NCBI RefSeq assembly: GCF_026914285.1
Contig: NZ_CP113864.1
Span: 2,294,501 to 2,358,500 of the forward strand
DNA length: 64,000 nucleotides
From: Caldicellulosiruptor naganoensis
GTDB taxonomy: Bacteria > Bacillota > Thermoanaerobacteria > Caldicellulosiruptorales > Caldicellulosiruptoraceae
Direction of reading: 5' to 3'
Positions 28,813-38,596 of this stretch are shown here, piece by piece. The notes under the pieces are model-generated. The model worked only from the letters and a program-made list of their open reading frames with translations, was not told the origin of the DNA and searched no databases. Position numbers and translations under genes: made by a program. Position 1 is the first letter of the stretch. Every line of letters begins with the position of its first letter.

Positions 28813-28838
28813 CCCCTCCTCTTGCCTTTTTTATAGAT

Positions 28839-30086
28839 TTATTGCTCACTTAATCCCTTTGCCCATTCATAACCTTTTAGGTATGGATCTGGTTTTACCG
28901 GTTCATTTGTTTTCCACAGTTCTCTTATTTGTCCATTTTCTAGTATTTCGCCTATTCTAACTGTCTTATATAAATGTTGATTATCTCCGTCGATCTTAAC
29001 AGGGCCCTCCGGAGCATTAAACTCAATTCCTTTCGCTGCTTCTCTTACTTTATCCACATCTGTTGACCCTGCTTTTTCAACAGCTTTAGCCCATAAATAT
29101 ACTCCTATATATGCTGCTTCAATAGGATCATCGGTTACCCTGTCTTCTCCATATTTCTTCTTGTATTTCTCTACAAACTCTTTATTTTCAGGAGTATCTA
29201 CGCTTTGGAAATAGTTCCATGCTACAAGATGGCCTTTTAAATATTCTGGACCAATTCCTTTGATTTCTTCTTCTGCAATGCTTACTGACATAACTGGTAG
29301 AGTTTTGGCATCAATTCCCGCATCTTTTAACTGCTTGAAAAATGCTACATTACTATCGCCATTTAGCGTATTAAACACTACATCTGGCTTTGCAGCTTTG
29401 ATTTTATTTATCACAGAGCTATAATCTGTATGACCCAATGGCGTGTATTCTTCTCCAACCACAACACCGCCTAAATACTTTAGATAAGCCTTAATAATCT
29501 TATTTGCTGTACGTGGAAAAACATAATCTGAACCCAACAAATAAAATCTTTTTTTGCCATTGTCAAATAACCATTTCACAGCTGGAACTATCTGTTGGTT
29601 TGGTGCAGCTCCCATATAGAAAATATTGGGTGATGATTCTAAACCTTCATATTGAACTGGGTAAAACAGTAAACCATTATTTTCTTCTACAACTGGTAAA
29701 ACAGCCTTTCTACTTGCAGACGTCCAACAACCAAAAATAACTGCTACCTTGTCTTTTTGCAAAAGTTTCTTAGCTTTTTCAGCAAATGTTGGCCAATCCG
29801 ATGCTCCGTCCTCTACTATAGGCTCCAATTTTTTACCAAGTACTCCACCATTATTATTAATTTCTTCTATGGCCATTAACTCTGCGTCTTTCAGAGAAAC
29901 CTCACTTATTGACATTGTCCCACTTAATGAATGTAAAATGCCAACTTTTATTGTTTCTTCACTTTTCTCTTTTTTGCTTTCAGAAGAAGATGAAGACTTT
30001 TTGCATCCGTATAAGACAGACACAACCATTACAATTACTAATAACAAAGATAACATTTTTACCAACATTTTATTTGATTTTCTCAT
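28839..30086 (-). CDS. urtA: Urea-binding lipoprotein UrtA (intact copy downstream of the IS)
   Basis: 415 residues from the ATG at 30086 after GGGAGGAGGAA. A lipoprotein signal peptide (lipobox region VSVLYGC, Cys near residue 28) precedes a serine-rich linker and a peripla_BP_5-type domain with UrtA hallmarks: [65 protein letters not shown]. It captures urea. Its first 323 bp and 36 bp of upstream sequence are also present beyond the IS (32105-32463), so this copy was restored by the IS target duplication. Its native promoter now lies on the far side of the IS. Confidence 0.96.
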   Translation of the reverse strand: MRKSNKMLVKMLSLLLVIVMVVSVLYGCKKSSSSSESKKEKSEETIKVGILHSLSGTMSISEVSLKDAELMAIEEINNNGGVLGKKLEPIVEDGASDWPTFAEKAKKLLQKDKVAVIFGCWTSASRKAVLPVVEENNGLLFYPVQYEGLESSPNIFYMGAAPNQQIVPAVKWLFDNGKKRFYLLGSDYVFPRTANKIIKAYLKYLGGVVVGEEYTPLGHTDYSSVINKIKAAKPDVVFNTLNGDSNVAFFKQLKDAGIDAKTLPVMSVSIAEEEIKGIGPEYLKGHLVAWNYFQSVDTPENKEFVEKYKKKYGEDRVTDDPIEAAYIGVYLWAKAVEKAGSTDVDKVREAAKGIEFNAPEGPVKIDGDNQHLYKTVRIGEILENGQIRELWKTNEPVKPDPYLKGYEWAKGLSEQ

Positions 30087-30122
30087 AAGTCTAATTCCTC
30101 CTCCCAATTATTTAATATTTTT
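29764..30122. repeat. 359-bp target-site duplication, left copy
   Basis: Identical to 32105-32463, immediately flanking both ends of the IS. It covers the urtA start, ribosome site and the first 108 codons. The copies diverge right outside the duplicated segment. Confidence 0.93.
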
Positions 30123-30262
30123 CTTGACTTTGTCAGTTAAGAGGTGTTTTTGAGCTAACAAAAAATAACAAAGTCTTAATTTATGCGGGTTTCAAGAAGA
30201 GAAAAATAAAAAATTTTAAAAAATGTAGGGACAAATTTTAGCTTAATATATACTGAATTTGC

Positions 30263-30291
30263 TTGACTTTTTAAATATTTTGTGGTACAAT
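30263..30291 (+). promoter_or_regulatory. Promoter of the IS transposase
   Basis: TTGACT (30263-30268) and TACAAT (30286-30291) with a 17-bp spacer. The ATG at 30321 follows AAGGAG by seven bases. It reads into the transposase, away from the intact urtA. Confidence 0.85.
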
Positions 30292-30320
30292 ATAACAAAC
30301 TATCTTCAAGGAGTTGCCAT

Positions 30321-32024
30321 ATGTTTGTCAAAATTACTAATGCTGGCGGTTATCAGTATGTTAGGTTAGTCGAAAATTACCGTGAAAATGGTAAAGTAAA
30401 GCAAAGAGTACTATTTAACTTTGGTAGACTTGATATTCTCAAAGATGACCCCGCTTTTAAAAACATTGTAAAAAAACTATCTGATATTGTCGCTGAAACA
30501 ACTACTGAGAATGCAAAAGCTGTTACTATTGAATCTGAAGAAGATATTTCGGATGCAGTTGTAAAAAACTGGGGATACATTGTATACAGAAAGTTATGGC
30601 AGGAGCTTGAAATTGATAAGTTTTTAAAAGGGAAAGCAGCAAAAGAGAGAAAGATAAAATTTGATGTAGACAAAGTAAGTTTTTTAATGACCATACAGAG
30701 ATTGATAGAGCCAATGAGCAAACTAAGAACTTATCATCAGAGAAGCAAATATTTTGGATTTGAAGAGGATATAGATTTGAATCAATTGTACAGGTGTTTA
30801 GATTTTCTTGACAGTGTAAAAGAAGATTTAGAGACATACCTGTATCAGAGAAATAAAGACTTATTTAAGATGGTAGTTGATGTAGTGTTTTATGATGTGA
30901 CGACAATATACTTTGAGAGTTGTAGAGCGGATGAACTTAAAAATTTTGGGTTTAGCAAAGACAACAAGGTAAATGAAGTGCAAGTTGTATTAGGGCTTTT
31001 GGTGGACAAAGAAGGCAGACCGATAGGGTATGAACTTTTTCCTGGTAATACGATAGATAGCAAGACGATGGTAAAGATACTGAGGAAGCTGAAGGAAAAA
31101 TTTAGTATAGATAAGATAATAATAGTAGCAGACAAAGGGCTTAACAGCAGAATAAATTTAAAGATGATAAAAGAAGCTGGGTACGACTATATAGTAGCAA
31201 GCAGATTAAAGAATGCAAGTAAAGAAATTTTAGATGAAGTTTTTAATGAAGAAGGATATAAAAGACTTGATGGCAAAAGATGTTTGAATGCTGAAGAAAT
31301 TTATGGTGATGAATTCAAATATAAGGTATTGGAAAGAACAAATATTGTCAAGGATGAAGAGGGTAAAGAGTTCAAAATAGAAGAGAATTTGATAATAACG
31401 TATTCAAGCAAGAGAGCCAAGAAAGACAAAGAAGACAGAGAGAGATTGGTAAGAAAAGCCAAAGAGCTTTTAGAGAACAAAGGAAGCATAACAGCCTTAG
31501 AAAAGAAAGGTGCAAGGAAATATTTGAAGAAGAAATCAAAATCAGAAGAATATGTATTGGATGAGGAAGCGATAAAACGAGATGAGAAATTTGACGGTTA
31601 TTATGCAATTCAAACGAGCAAAAAGGATATGGATGTAGAAGAGGTTTTAGGAGCATATCACGATTTATGGAAGATAGAACAGTCATTCAGAGTAATGAAA
31701 AGCTGTTTAGAAGTGCGACCGATATATCACTTTACAGAAAGCAGAATAAAAGGACATTTTGTGATATGTTTTTTGGCATTTTTACTGCAAAGGACATTGG
31801 AATATATTTTGAGGAGAAAAGGTAAAGGAATAAGTAGTGAAAGGATAATGGAAGCAATATATTCAATGAACTTTTTTGAAATAGAGATAAAAGGGAAGAA
31901 ATATTTGATAAAGCAAAAAATTGAGGGAGAAGCTGGAGATATACTGAATGTAATGAAGATAAAGGGTCCAAAAAACTTCATGACATATGAGGAAGGCTTA
32001 GAATTTATTGGTATTAGCAAATGA
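30321..32024 (+). CDS. IS1634-family DDE transposase
   Basis: 567 residues from the ATG at 30321; an in-frame extension to 30282 covers the promoter and is unlikely to be translated. IS4-superfamily transposase: first Asp in DVVFYDVTTIYFES (about residue 195), second in IIIVADKGLNSR (about 270), and the Glu region HDLWKIEQSFRVMKSCLE with YHFTESRIKGHF downstream (about 465-500). Lysine-rich, AT-rich coding. No lesions are seen, so it is probably active. Confidence 0.94.
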   Translation: MFVKITNAGGYQYVRLVENYRENGKVKQRVLFNFGRLDILKDDPAFKNIVKKLSDIVAETTTENAKAVTIESEEDISDAVVKNWGYIVYRKLWQELEIDKFLKGKAAKERKIKFDVDKVSFLMTIQRLIEPMSKLRTYHQRSKYFGFEEDIDLNQLYRCLDFLDSVKEDLETYLYQRNKDLFKMVVDVVFYDVTTIYFESCRADELKNFGFSKDNKVNEVQVVLGLLVDKEGRPIGYELFPGNTIDSKTMVKILRKLKEKFSIDKIIIVADKGLNSRINLKMIKEAGYDYIVASRLKNASKEILDEVFNEEGYKRLDGKRCLNAEEIYGDEFKYKVLERTNIVKDEEGKEFKIEENLIITYSSKRAKKDKEDRERLVRKAKELLENKGSITALEKKGARKYLKKKSKSEEYVLDEEAIKRDEKFDGYYAIQTSKKDMDVEEVLGAYHDLWKIEQSFRVMKSCLEVRPIYHFTESRIKGHFVICFLAFLLQRTLEYILRRKGKGISSERIMEAIYSMNFFEIEIKGKKYLIKQKIEGEAGDILNVMKIKGPKNFMTYEEGLEFIGISK

Positions 32025-32104
32025 TGTAGTGACAAAATTGAGGTCCATATTTTGTCAATCCCAGTCCTCCCAAGCTTTTTGAGCTTCAAACTGACAAAGT
32101 CAAG

Positions 32105-32427
32105 AGTTTCTTAGCTTTTTCAGCAAATGTTGGCCAATCCGATGCTCCGTCCTCTACTATAGGCTCCAATTTTTTACCAAGTACTCCACCATTATTATTA
32201 ATTTCTTCTATGGCCATTAACTCTGCGTCTTTCAGAGAAACCTCACTTATTGACATTGTCCCACTTAATGAATGTAAAATGCCAACTTTTATTGTTTCTT
32301 CACTTTTCTCTTTTTTGCTTTCAGAAGAAGATGAAGACTTTTTGCATCCGTATAAGACAGACACAACCATTACAATTACTAATAACAAAGATAACATTTT
32401 TACCAACATTTTATTTGATTTTCTCAT
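32105..32427 (-). pseudogene. urtA: urtA 5' fragment (upstream duplicate)
   Basis: First 108 codons of urtA including ribosome site, signal peptide and lipobox, ending at the IS where the frame runs on for a few residues (LLTLSV). It is a by-product of the target duplication. It still lies next to the native urt leader and glnK, so it is probably transcribed and may yield a short secreted lipopeptide. Confidence 0.9.
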
Positions 32428-32463
32428 AAGTCTAATTCCTCCTCCCAATTATTTAATATTTTT
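32105..32463. repeat. 359-bp target-site duplication, right copy
   Basis: Same sequence as 29764-30122. Outside it the poly-T run is one base longer and then becomes native sequence upstream of urtA. Confidence 0.93.
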
Positions 32464-32491
32464 TCCGCAGTTCAACATACGCATCACTTTT

Positions 32492-32571
32492 AGAGGGGCG
32501 CAAGAGGCAAGGCTGATCTATCCTCTCAATTTGGGGGTGTTTTGGATGCCTGCTGTTGCCAAATTGTAAGC
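32492..32571 (+). repeat. 80-bp direct repeat, copy 2 (glnK side of the urea cassette)
   Basis: Identical to 22845-22924. It lies between the glnK stop (32613) and urtA's leader. Just outside it, 32604-32614 (CCCCCCAAATT) can pair with the AATTTGGGGG arm inside the repeat, an alternative fold not available to copy 1. Confidence 0.95.
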
Positions 32572-32612
32572 GGGCAGCTATTGACCGAAGATAGAGGCAA
32601 GCCCCCCAAATT

Positions 32613-32969
<357 letters not shown>

Positions 32970-32995
32970 TTAAGATTTGGCTTATCTACATATTT

Positions 32996-34333
32996 TTACT
33001 TAACTGTTTGAGATTTTATTACAAAGTCTCCATACGCAGCCGTACCATGTTCTGTAACATCCAGACCTTCTATCTCTTCCTCTTCAGAGACTCTCAAACC
33101 AACTGTGAGTTTTATAACTGCAAATAGGATAAAAGCTGTGATTGTTGTCCAGATAAACGTTGAAACAACACCTGCAAGCTGAACTAAAAATTGCTTTATT
33201 CCACCGCCATAGAAAAGACCTCCATCTGTTGCAAAAAGACCAACCATCAGTGTACCAAAAGCTCCACATACGCCATGCACTGAGATTGCACCGACTGGGT
33301 CATCAATTTTGAGCTTTTTGTCAATGAACTCAACAGCGACAACTACAAGCACTCCTGCAAGGCCACCAATAATTGCTGCACCCCAAGCGTTAACTGATGC
33401 ACATCCTGCTGTGATTGCAACAAGACCAGCCAAAGCACCATTTAGTGTCATACTAACGTCTGGTTTTTTGTACTTTAGCCATGTGTATATCATTGCTAAG
33501 TTTGCACCCATCGCAGCTGCCAAGTTGGTATTGACAGCAATATCGCCAATTTTGTCGTTCATACCTGAAAGAGTAGAACCTGGGTTGAATCCAAACCAGC
33601 CAAACCACAAGATAAATGTGCCAAGTGCTGCTAAGGTGATGCTATGGCCAGGGATAGCATTGACCTTGCCATCTTTTGTATACTTCCCTATTCTTGGCCC
33701 AAGCATTGCAGCGCCTATCAGTGCACACCAGCCACCAACTGAGTGAACAACAGTAGAACCTGCAAAGTCGATAAATCCAAGTTTGCTAAGCCAGCCGCCG
33801 CCCCATGCCCAGTGACCAACAACAGGATATATTATGAATGAAATAACTGCGCTGTAGATACAGTAAGCAATGAACTTTGTTCGCTCAGCCATAGCACCAG
33901 ATACTATTGTTGCGGCTGTTGCTGCAAATACTGTCTGGAACATCAAGAATGATGTAAGTGGAATTGAAAGCCCTAAATGTTTGAATGAGTCGCTTAGGAA
34001 AAATCCTGACGTTCCTATAAAACCACCAGCGTCTTTGCCAAACATGAATGCAAACCCGAACAACCAGAAAATTACAGAACCGATTGCAAAGTCCATTAGG
34101 TTTTTCATAACAATGTTGCTTGCGTTCTTTGCTCTTGTAAAACCTGCTTCAACCATTGCAAACCCTGCTTGCATGAAGAAGACCAAAAACGCTGTAATAA
34201 GCACCCACACATTGTCAATTGCTGTTGCGACCTTTTCAGGTGTAATCTGGTCAGCTTTTGCTGTGCTAAATCCTAATATCAAAGCAAGGATTAAAAGTAC
34301 AATACCAAGCAGGATTTTAAAACTTCTATACAT
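32996..34333 (-). CDS. amtB: Ammonium transporter
   Basis: 445 residues, start after GAGGAGGG. A signal-peptide-like first helix (1-27) is followed by eleven Amt helices. Conserved features: FMQAGFAMVEAGFTRAKN, the ammonium-pore region GHWAWGGGWL with DFAGSTVVHSVGG, and FNPGSTLSGM. Passive ammonium or ammonia channel of the cell membrane, regulated by GlnK. It heads the nitrogen island. The leader contains an 11-mer complementary to the 80-bp repeat. Confidence 0.97.
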   Translation of the reverse strand: MYRSFKILLGIVLLILALILGFSTAKADQITPEKVATAIDNVWVLITAFLVFFMQAGFAMVEAGFTRAKNASNIVMKNLMDFAIGSVIFWLFGFAFMFGKDAGGFIGTSGFFLSDSFKHLGLSIPLTSFLMFQTVFAATAATIVSGAMAERTKFIAYCIYSAVISFIIYPVVGHWAWGGGWLSKLGFIDFAGSTVVHSVGGWCALIGAAMLGPRIGKYTKDGKVNAIPGHSITLAALGTFILWFGWFGFNPGSTLSGMNDKIGDIAVNTNLAAAMGANLAMIYTWLKYKKPDVSMTLNGALAGLVAITAGCASVNAWGAAIIGGLAGVLVVVAVEFIDKKLKIDDPVGAISVHGVCGAFGTLMVGLFATDGGLFYGGGIKQFLVQLAGVVSTFIWTTITAFILFAVIKLTVGLRVSEEEEIEGLDVTEHGTAAYGDFVIKSQTVK

Positions 34334-34983
34334 TTTTAACCCTCCTCATTTAATTGAAAGTTGATTTGAATTTGAAAAGCACTTTTTAACACCTCCCTGC
34401 GCCCCTCTTTTCAGAAATAAATTTATGTGGTATAATAAAAAAGTTGTTTTAAAGAAAAAAGTAAAGGGAAAAACATTGCAAATGGGTTGTGTGTGGAGTA
34501 TTATCCCATGTGAGGTAAAAGAAGTATTAAGTAAATTGCGGTGTTAAATAAAAAAGGCAAAGGCAACCTTTTGAAAGGCGCCTTTGCCTTTCTTTCTTTA
34601 TTCTCTTTGTTTACTCTCATTATATTCTTCATTTTGCAATTTGTCAATACCAAAATTGCATTTTATTTTATATAAATTTTTTAAGGTAATTTATAATTGT
34701 TTTAGATATTGTATATAAAAAGTAGGATGTATTTGTATGCTTTGCCTTTTGTTAATCTAATTCTATAGTACCTAATTAGATGATTATTGCATGATAACAA
34801 ATTTACAAGGCAAATTTTTATGGTTATATTATAATGATTAACAGAAAGAAAAAAAAGGAACCAGCTGTAACAGAGAGGTATGCTTCTGTGAAACTTCCAG
34901 AGGATTTTAAAATCTTATTCAAAAATTACAACTTTGAAATGTTAGATACAGAAAAACACAAAGAATTAATAGTGAACTACCAT
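34334..34983. other. Intergenic region upstream of amtB
   Basis: 650 bp, very AT-rich. It contains the amtB leader (an 11-mer TGCGCCCCTCT at 34398-34408 complementary to the 80-bp repeat), a leftward terminator at 34554-34591 and otherwise no clear gene. I could not pick a convincing promoter for amtB. A TATAAT-like box at 34429-34434 is on the plus strand with no gene behind it. Confidence 0.45.
34554..34591 (-). terminator. Intrinsic terminator upstream of amtB
   Basis: Stem AAAGGCAAAGGC / GCCTTTGCCTTT (12 bp) with a T-run on the minus strand. It isolates amtB from leftward transcription out of the mobile-element remnants. Confidence 0.85.
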
Positions 34984-35034
34984 CCACCTGAAGAGGTGGA
35001 GGCTTCGCAAGAAGCTTGGTAGTGTTATACTACC
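34984..35034 (-). other. Right-end hairpins of an IS200/IS605-type element (possible omega-RNA region)
   Basis: Three consecutive short hairpins: CCACCT/AGGTGG (34984-34999), GCTTC/GAAGC (35002-35015) and GGTAGT/ACTACC (35018-35034), overlapping and following the 3' end of the tnpB remnant. IS605-group elements carry such subterminal hairpins at the right end, and in TnpB systems this region is the guide-RNA scaffold. Function here is doubtful because tnpB is truncated. Confidence 0.6.
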
Positions 35035-35455
35035 CTTATTCTCACAGGGTGGTTCACACACCCACTACTGGTTATCTGCCTTATAGCAGATTCACCAGCT
35101 ACTTTTCTTAAAATATTTATCGCACCGTTTATATTTGCATTAACAACATACCCGCAATCTTTACATACGTACAATCCCCTGTGTTTCCTGTTGCTTTTCT
35201 TTATTATTTCACATCTACTGCATGTCTGTGATGTATAGCTTTCATCCACTTCCACATACCCTATACCATAATACTTGCACTTTGATTCTAACTTCCTCTT
35301 GAACTTCTCAAACGGTATCTCCACAAAATTTTGATTGTTTACTTTACCAAGATTTATCTCTTGTTTTATCTCCTTCATTTTCCCTACTACTACCCAGCCT
35401 ATTTGATTACTTAAACAATGCTTAACTATTAAGTTGACTGCTTGATTGGGAGTTA
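35025..35455 (-). pseudogene. tnpB: TnpB (IS200/IS605) C-terminal remnant
   Basis: About 143 codons remain. Visible are the zinc ribbon (TCSRCEIIKKSNRKHRGLYV, then CKDCGY) and the RuvC-III Asp region (NANINGAINILRK). In intact TnpB (about 400 residues) these form the end of the RNA-guided nuclease. The frame stays open upstream of the ATG at 35378 to about 35455, where it meets the end of the IS256-like remnant. The N-terminal two thirds are gone. Confidence 0.88.
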
Positions 35456-35457
35456 AA

Positions 35458-36670
35458 ATAAAATTGTGTCCACTGTATAATTAGTATTGAAGTAATTATC
35501 AAGGGGGCTACTTAAAATGAATAAAAACGAAATTATTGAGACTGCTAAAAACATGGCCCAAGAAGCAAGTATTAAATATGTATTGCTCCAAAGATGATCC
35601 TAACCGCAAAGCTTCTTTAGCAACTCTTAGAAAACTTGCTCGATTGCTTTATGTTATCGGAAAGAAAAGTCTTCCTTGCTAAAAATGACAATGACAAAGG
35701 CAATGGTTTATATTGAAGTAAAACTTGCAACACCTGTCTTGTGTCTTGAAATCTCTGTCCCTCGCACACGCCCTTAGAATTTCCGACCTTCTATCCTCTT
35801 CTTTCCGCTACAAAAGAGTTGATAGCTTAGCTACTTTCCTGCTTATGTCTTTAGTCGTCAATGGTTATTCTTGAGCCTTCCCTTGCCCAGACTCTGAAAG
35901 CTTTGAATCTTCCATATTCCGAAAATGAAATACTAAAAATCAAAGAAGACCTTAAAAATGAGCTTAAGTTTCTTAAAATAAAGAAAACTACCAACAAGTG
36001 CTTTTGCTACTTTTCATCGATGGTTATTCAAAAGTGAAGTTAAGGATAATTCTAAGATAAAACTTGCTACTTGCAATGCCTGCCCCGGTATCGACTCAAG
36101 AAAGGTAAAAAAGACATTTTCGGTGTTCTGCTCTTTCTTCGGCAAAGAAAATAAGATAGATGCTGTCAAACTTGCTTATCCTCTTGCTGACCTTGAGCTT
36201 GCTTTTGTCCACCTCCAATAAAATAGCTGAAAACATATGGCAAAAGACATAGGCTTTCAGCTTTTAACAAGAGTTTAGACACACTTAGAATTTCTTCCTC
36301 CGATTTTGACAAAGCTTTACTGAAATTTAAAGAACTTTGTGATGGATACCTTTCAAAATATCCTCGATTTTATTGCTGCAATATCAGAAAAAGCAGAGTT
36401 TTATTCTGTTCATATGAAATACCCTGAGGAATTAAGAAAGCATATTCTTATCCACAAACGCCGCCTTTGTGTAAATAGCATGATTGAAAAGTAAAAAAGT
36501 AAATTCAGTTGGATATATCAATGCTGCCAAAGTCTTAGAAATTAATATTTACGGAACAAGAAGAGAACTTACGCCGTACAAAATGGAAAAATGGAGTTCC
36601 CAGTATTAGAAAATGCATCAATAACATAACCCAACTTTACAACTTACGTTATAAATTGGAAACACAAAAT
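35458..36670 (+). mobile_element. Decayed IS256-like (mutator-type) insertion sequence
   Basis: About 1.2 kb with recognisable pieces of one rightward transposase scattered over several frames: NKNEIIETAKNMAQEAS near the start (ATG about 35517), DPNRKASLATLRKLA, then VFCSFFGKENKID, and near the end YPEELRKHI and VNSMIEK. Many stops and frameshifts; not functional. The ends resemble inverted repeats: AATTGTGTCC... at about 35462 and, on the other strand, TTTTGTGTTTCC... ending near 36665. Family by eye: the order of fragments and a TTN-VES-like region fit IS256. Confidence 0.65.
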
Positions 36671-36880
36671 TCTTGACAAGTCTCGCCCTTTTCTTTGCCT
36701 TTTTCTTCTGCTTCTTTGTAATACTCCTGTATCAGCTGCTGAACATTGAATATAAACTCTCCCACATCTTCCACCCCCTCAGCTTCTATCTTCTTCAGCA
36801 GTTCATCTATCTTGCTTTCTATCTCCTCTCTCACCTGCGGTTTTACTATCCTCAAAAGCCATGAACAAAATAATCTACTT
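36649..36880 (-). pseudogene. Rpn-family nuclease/transposase fragment, copy 1
   Basis: Open frame of 68 codons, KPQVREEIESKIDELLKK to EEKGKEKG. After that it runs into the IS256-like remnant and picks up a foreign tail (ETCQEFCVSNL). It is about 95% identical in DNA to the fragment at 38858-39040. It corresponds to the region following the PD-(D/E)XK domain of Rpn/YhgA-like proteins. Homology extends some bases upstream of the ATG in a frame with a stop. Confidence 0.7.
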
Positions 36881-37024
36881 CATCCTTATAATTAATTTTT
36901 ATCCAGCTATAGTTTTTTCTTACGTTTAAAATCATACCATAAAGGAAAAGAGCATACAAGCAGCATCTCACTACTTACATGATTAGTGTAAACCTTAAAA
37001 ACCTATTTGCTAACATTTCACTAT

Positions 37025-38554
37025 TCATAGCTTTATATCAGCACCTATCACGCCCAAAAGCTTACCAATACTGTCATATACAGGCATAGAAACTGTAATG
37101 CAGTAGTTTCTTGTTATAGCTGAGATGTAAGCTGAAGATACATATGTGTGACCTGCCACCGCTTTTGTGAACCACTCTCTGACCTTTGCGTTTTCTATGC
37201 CCTCTGGCGGATTTGAATATATAAAGGTTCCATCAGGATTGTTTGTCCACAGAGCCTCAAATATATTAGAAAACTTTTGCAGACTCTGGTCTATAACCTC
37301 TTTGTGATTGAGCTCTTTCTGCCAGCTTAAAACAAGTTGCGGAATCACTTCATTTTCAATTATTTCAATAGCCTCTGTAATGCGTTGCTGGTTTACCTGT
37401 ATTTCTACCCTCTTTGTAATTTTTGCTGAGATGTCATTTCTGACAGATTCAAACTCTCTGCATATGTCAACAAGCCTGTTCATAAGTCGCATAAGCCTTG
37501 CTGCAGTTTTTTGGCTCACCTCTACAGAACTTAAAATTTTGTTGGTGCTTCTATCTACAGCGATGTAGCTATTTTCCAGCCTTGATACATAGTGCTTAAG
37601 ATCGTTCACAATTGAGTACTGAACAGAAAGCTTTTCTGATGCCTGGGAAATCTTCTTGTTTATGTAGCCAACAAGCTGCGATACTTGATTTAGTTTTTCA
37701 AAAGTAGTCTTGCCATATTCTACCTGCCTTGATATAATATCCTTACTTTTCTCGCTGAGGCTTGAAATTCCATCAACAATGCCAGAAATTTCAATGATAA
37801 AGTCTCCAATCTCGTCTGCAGTTGATTTCGTGTCATTTGAAAGTCTTCGAATTTGGTCAGCAATTACATGAAAGCCTGTTTTGAAATTCTCGCCAAGCAC
37901 ACTTTCAAGCTTTGCAGATTCAATTGAAGCGTTCAGTGCAAGGATGTTTATCTTCTCTGAAATTTTCACAATTGTGCCAAGAAAATCTTCTACCTTTTTG
38001 AAAACAGCTTTGAGCTTGGTTATTTGATCAGCCATTTTATGTGTGTATGCTGTATTTTCCGAAACCATACTTTCCAAATCGGTTGAAACCTCGGCAAGCA
38101 GTTTTTGAATGTCCTCCTGAATATTCTGGTTTTTTTCTTTGAAATGAACCATGAATTCTTCAAGGCTTGAGACATTTTCATATGCACTTTCAATGTGCTG
38201 GAGAACAAGCCTCAAACCTATCAAAAGTTCTGATATAGAATTTTGAATATCTTTACTATTTGTTAAAACAAGATTTGACTGTTGTTGGTTCTTTTCTGCG
38301 CTTGATTCAATGTCATAAGCAACTGACAGGATTTTGTTGTATGCAAGGTCAATTTCTTTAAATATGTCACTTAGAAAATCCTGAAAAGATGCTGCCCAAT
38401 CTTTCACAGGTGTCAAAAATAGCTTTTCAATTGCGTTGAGGTTGTTTTTGCCTTGCAAAATAGAAAGTGTCTTGTCAACAAAGATTTTTAAGATAAGAAT
38501 GGAAAATACAACTGATAGCACAAGCACACCCAAGATAATCAATACAACTTGCAT
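37025..38554 (-). CDS. Chemoreceptor-like protein with N-terminal anchor and C-terminal Cache domain
   Basis: 509 residues from the ATG at 38554 after AGGGGGG. One membrane helix (residues 1-24), then a long coiled coil of the methyl-accepting type. The hairpin tip is divergent but recognisable ([20 protein letters not shown]...FHVIADQIRRLSNDTKSTADEI). The last 110 residues (EALWTNNPDGTFIYSNPPEG ... VSMPVYDSIGKLLGVIGADI) look like a single Cache/PDC sensor, placed after the signalling domain. No HAMP. The sensor would be cytoplasmic if topology is N-out. It sits alone between two Rpn fragments. Confidence 0.85.
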   Translation of the reverse strand: MQVVLIILGVLVLSVVFSILILKIFVDKTLSILQGKNNLNAIEKLFLTPVKDWAASFQDFLSDIFKEIDLAYNKILSVAYDIESSAEKNQQQSNLVLTNSKDIQNSISELLIGLRLVLQHIESAYENVSSLEEFMVHFKEKNQNIQEDIQKLLAEVSTDLESMVSENTAYTHKMADQITKLKAVFKKVEDFLGTIVKISEKINILALNASIESAKLESVLGENFKTGFHVIADQIRRLSNDTKSTADEIGDFIIEISGIVDGISSLSEKSKDIISRQVEYGKTTFEKLNQVSQLVGYINKKISQASEKLSVQYSIVNDLKHYVSRLENSYIAVDRSTNKILSSVEVSQKTAARLMRLMNRLVDICREFESVRNDISAKITKRVEIQVNQQRITEAIEIIENEVIPQLVLSWQKELNHKEVIDQSLQKFSNIFEALWTNNPDGTFIYSNPPEGIENAKVREWFTKAVAGHTYVSSAYISAITRNYCITVSMPVYDSIGKLLGVIGADIKL

Positions 38555-38596
38555 CTTGCAAAACCCCCCTGAAAAAAGTTTCATAAAAAAAAATAA

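Larger units (their letters stand above)
30123..32104 (+). mobile_element. IS1634-family insertion sequence (1,982 bp, complete)
   Basis: Terminal inverted repeats CTTGACTTTGTCAGTT at 30123-30138 and, inverted, at 32089-32104. One intact DDE transposase gene of normal length lies inside with its own promoter. Flanked by identical 359-bp direct repeats. Members of this family (IS1634, IS1549) are known for long, variable target duplications, which this matches. Lack of decay in the gene, ends and repeats suggests a recent insertion. Confidence 0.93.

Noticed and set aside
32105-32427. The second urtA-like frame as a paralogous binding protein
   Set aside because: It is identical to the first 108 codons of urtA and ends at the IS boundary, so it is a target-duplication fragment.
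34834-35022. A 62-codon rightward frame upstream of the TnpB remnant
   Set aside because: It lacks a ribosome site, and its last third is antisense to the IS605 right-end hairpins, so the C-terminal sequence is an accident of the element.
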